Below are positions 63,969 to 64,000 of a DNA stretch of 64,000 bases, piece after piece. Under the pieces are notes generated by a model, which saw only the letters and a list, made by a program, of their open reading frames with translations, was not told the DNA's origin and did not search any database. Source of the DNA: CANDOC01 sp965261725 (lineage in GTDB: Bacteria > Pseudomonadota > Gammaproteobacteria > Pseudomonadales > Endozoicomonadaceae); assembly GCA_965261725.1 (NCBI GenBank), contig CBDHDU010000008.1, positions 62,001-126,000 of the forward strand, written 5' to 3'. How positions within the stretch are numbered: position 1 is the stretch's first letter; the number at the start of each line of letters is the position of its first letter. A program made the translations under genes and the position numbers.

Positions 63969-64000
63969 CTTGTTTCGACGATCAGACTGTTATGGCTCTA

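Overview
The window looks like part of a gammaproteobacterial chromosome, most likely an Endozoicomonas-type (Oceanospirillales) symbiont or a relative. This is an inference from three things: the uvrY(gacA)-uvrC-pgsA-tRNA(Gly/Glu/Cys) gene order of pseudomonad-like gammaproteobacteria, a very high load of insertion sequences, and large repeat proteins with eukaryote-like domains.

Layout. 1-1949 (minus): urease genes ureD, ureA, ureB and the start of ureC. 2093-11683: an insertion island of nested elements (ISAs1 remnant carrying an IS66-type element, IS1595 remnant, IS1380 remnant carrying a second IS66-type element, IS3) that separates urease from its usual partner, the urea ABC transporter urtABCDE (11922-17652, plus). 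Both urease and urt have recognisable sigma-54 promoter sequences, so nitrogen control through NtrC is likely. 17740-18834: tRNA cluster (Cys, 3 Gly, 2 Glu) with four degenerate tRNA-Gly-like copies, followed by a 175-bp MITE, pgsA, uvrC and uvrY. 22745-24423: etfBA. 24724-27240: ISKra4-type and IS5-type elements between etfBA and 27463-29115 ETF-ubiquinone oxidoreductase, which carries electrons from ETF to quinone. 29590-31908: a group II intron reverse transcriptase with HNH domain, apparently lacking its 3' end.

32087-62917 is the remarkable part. Ten copies or fragments of one IS91-family (HUH, rolling-circle) transposase alternate with ten genes, all on the minus strand, that end in tandem arrays of 87-bp (29-residue) C2H2-type zinc-finger repeats. 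Nine are short secreted-type proteins with 5-12 repeats. One (52997-56347) is a 1116-residue protein with signal peptide, RING-like and TRAF-type cysteine clusters, a kinase-like domain and then the zinc-finger array. Repeats are almost invariant except at a few codons, two of which fall on canonical DNA-contact positions of a C2H2 recognition helix, as in PRDM9 or, in concept, TALE proteins. The C-terminus is strongly basic (NLS-like) and the linker holds an IKQEP motif like eukaryotic SUMO sites. The short genes have a poly-A tract near the start whose length puts the signal peptide in or out of frame, suggesting phase variation or slippage. Transposase junctions show the IS91 target tetranucleotides GAAC/CAAG. 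My working hypothesis is a family of secreted host-directed nucleic-acid-binding effectors captured, spread and diversified by an IS91-type element. A second near-identical-repeat protein (TPR-like, 44798-47047) sits inside the block, with IS66, IS200 and IS481 elements.

The window closes with a histidine phosphatase gene (63036-63737).
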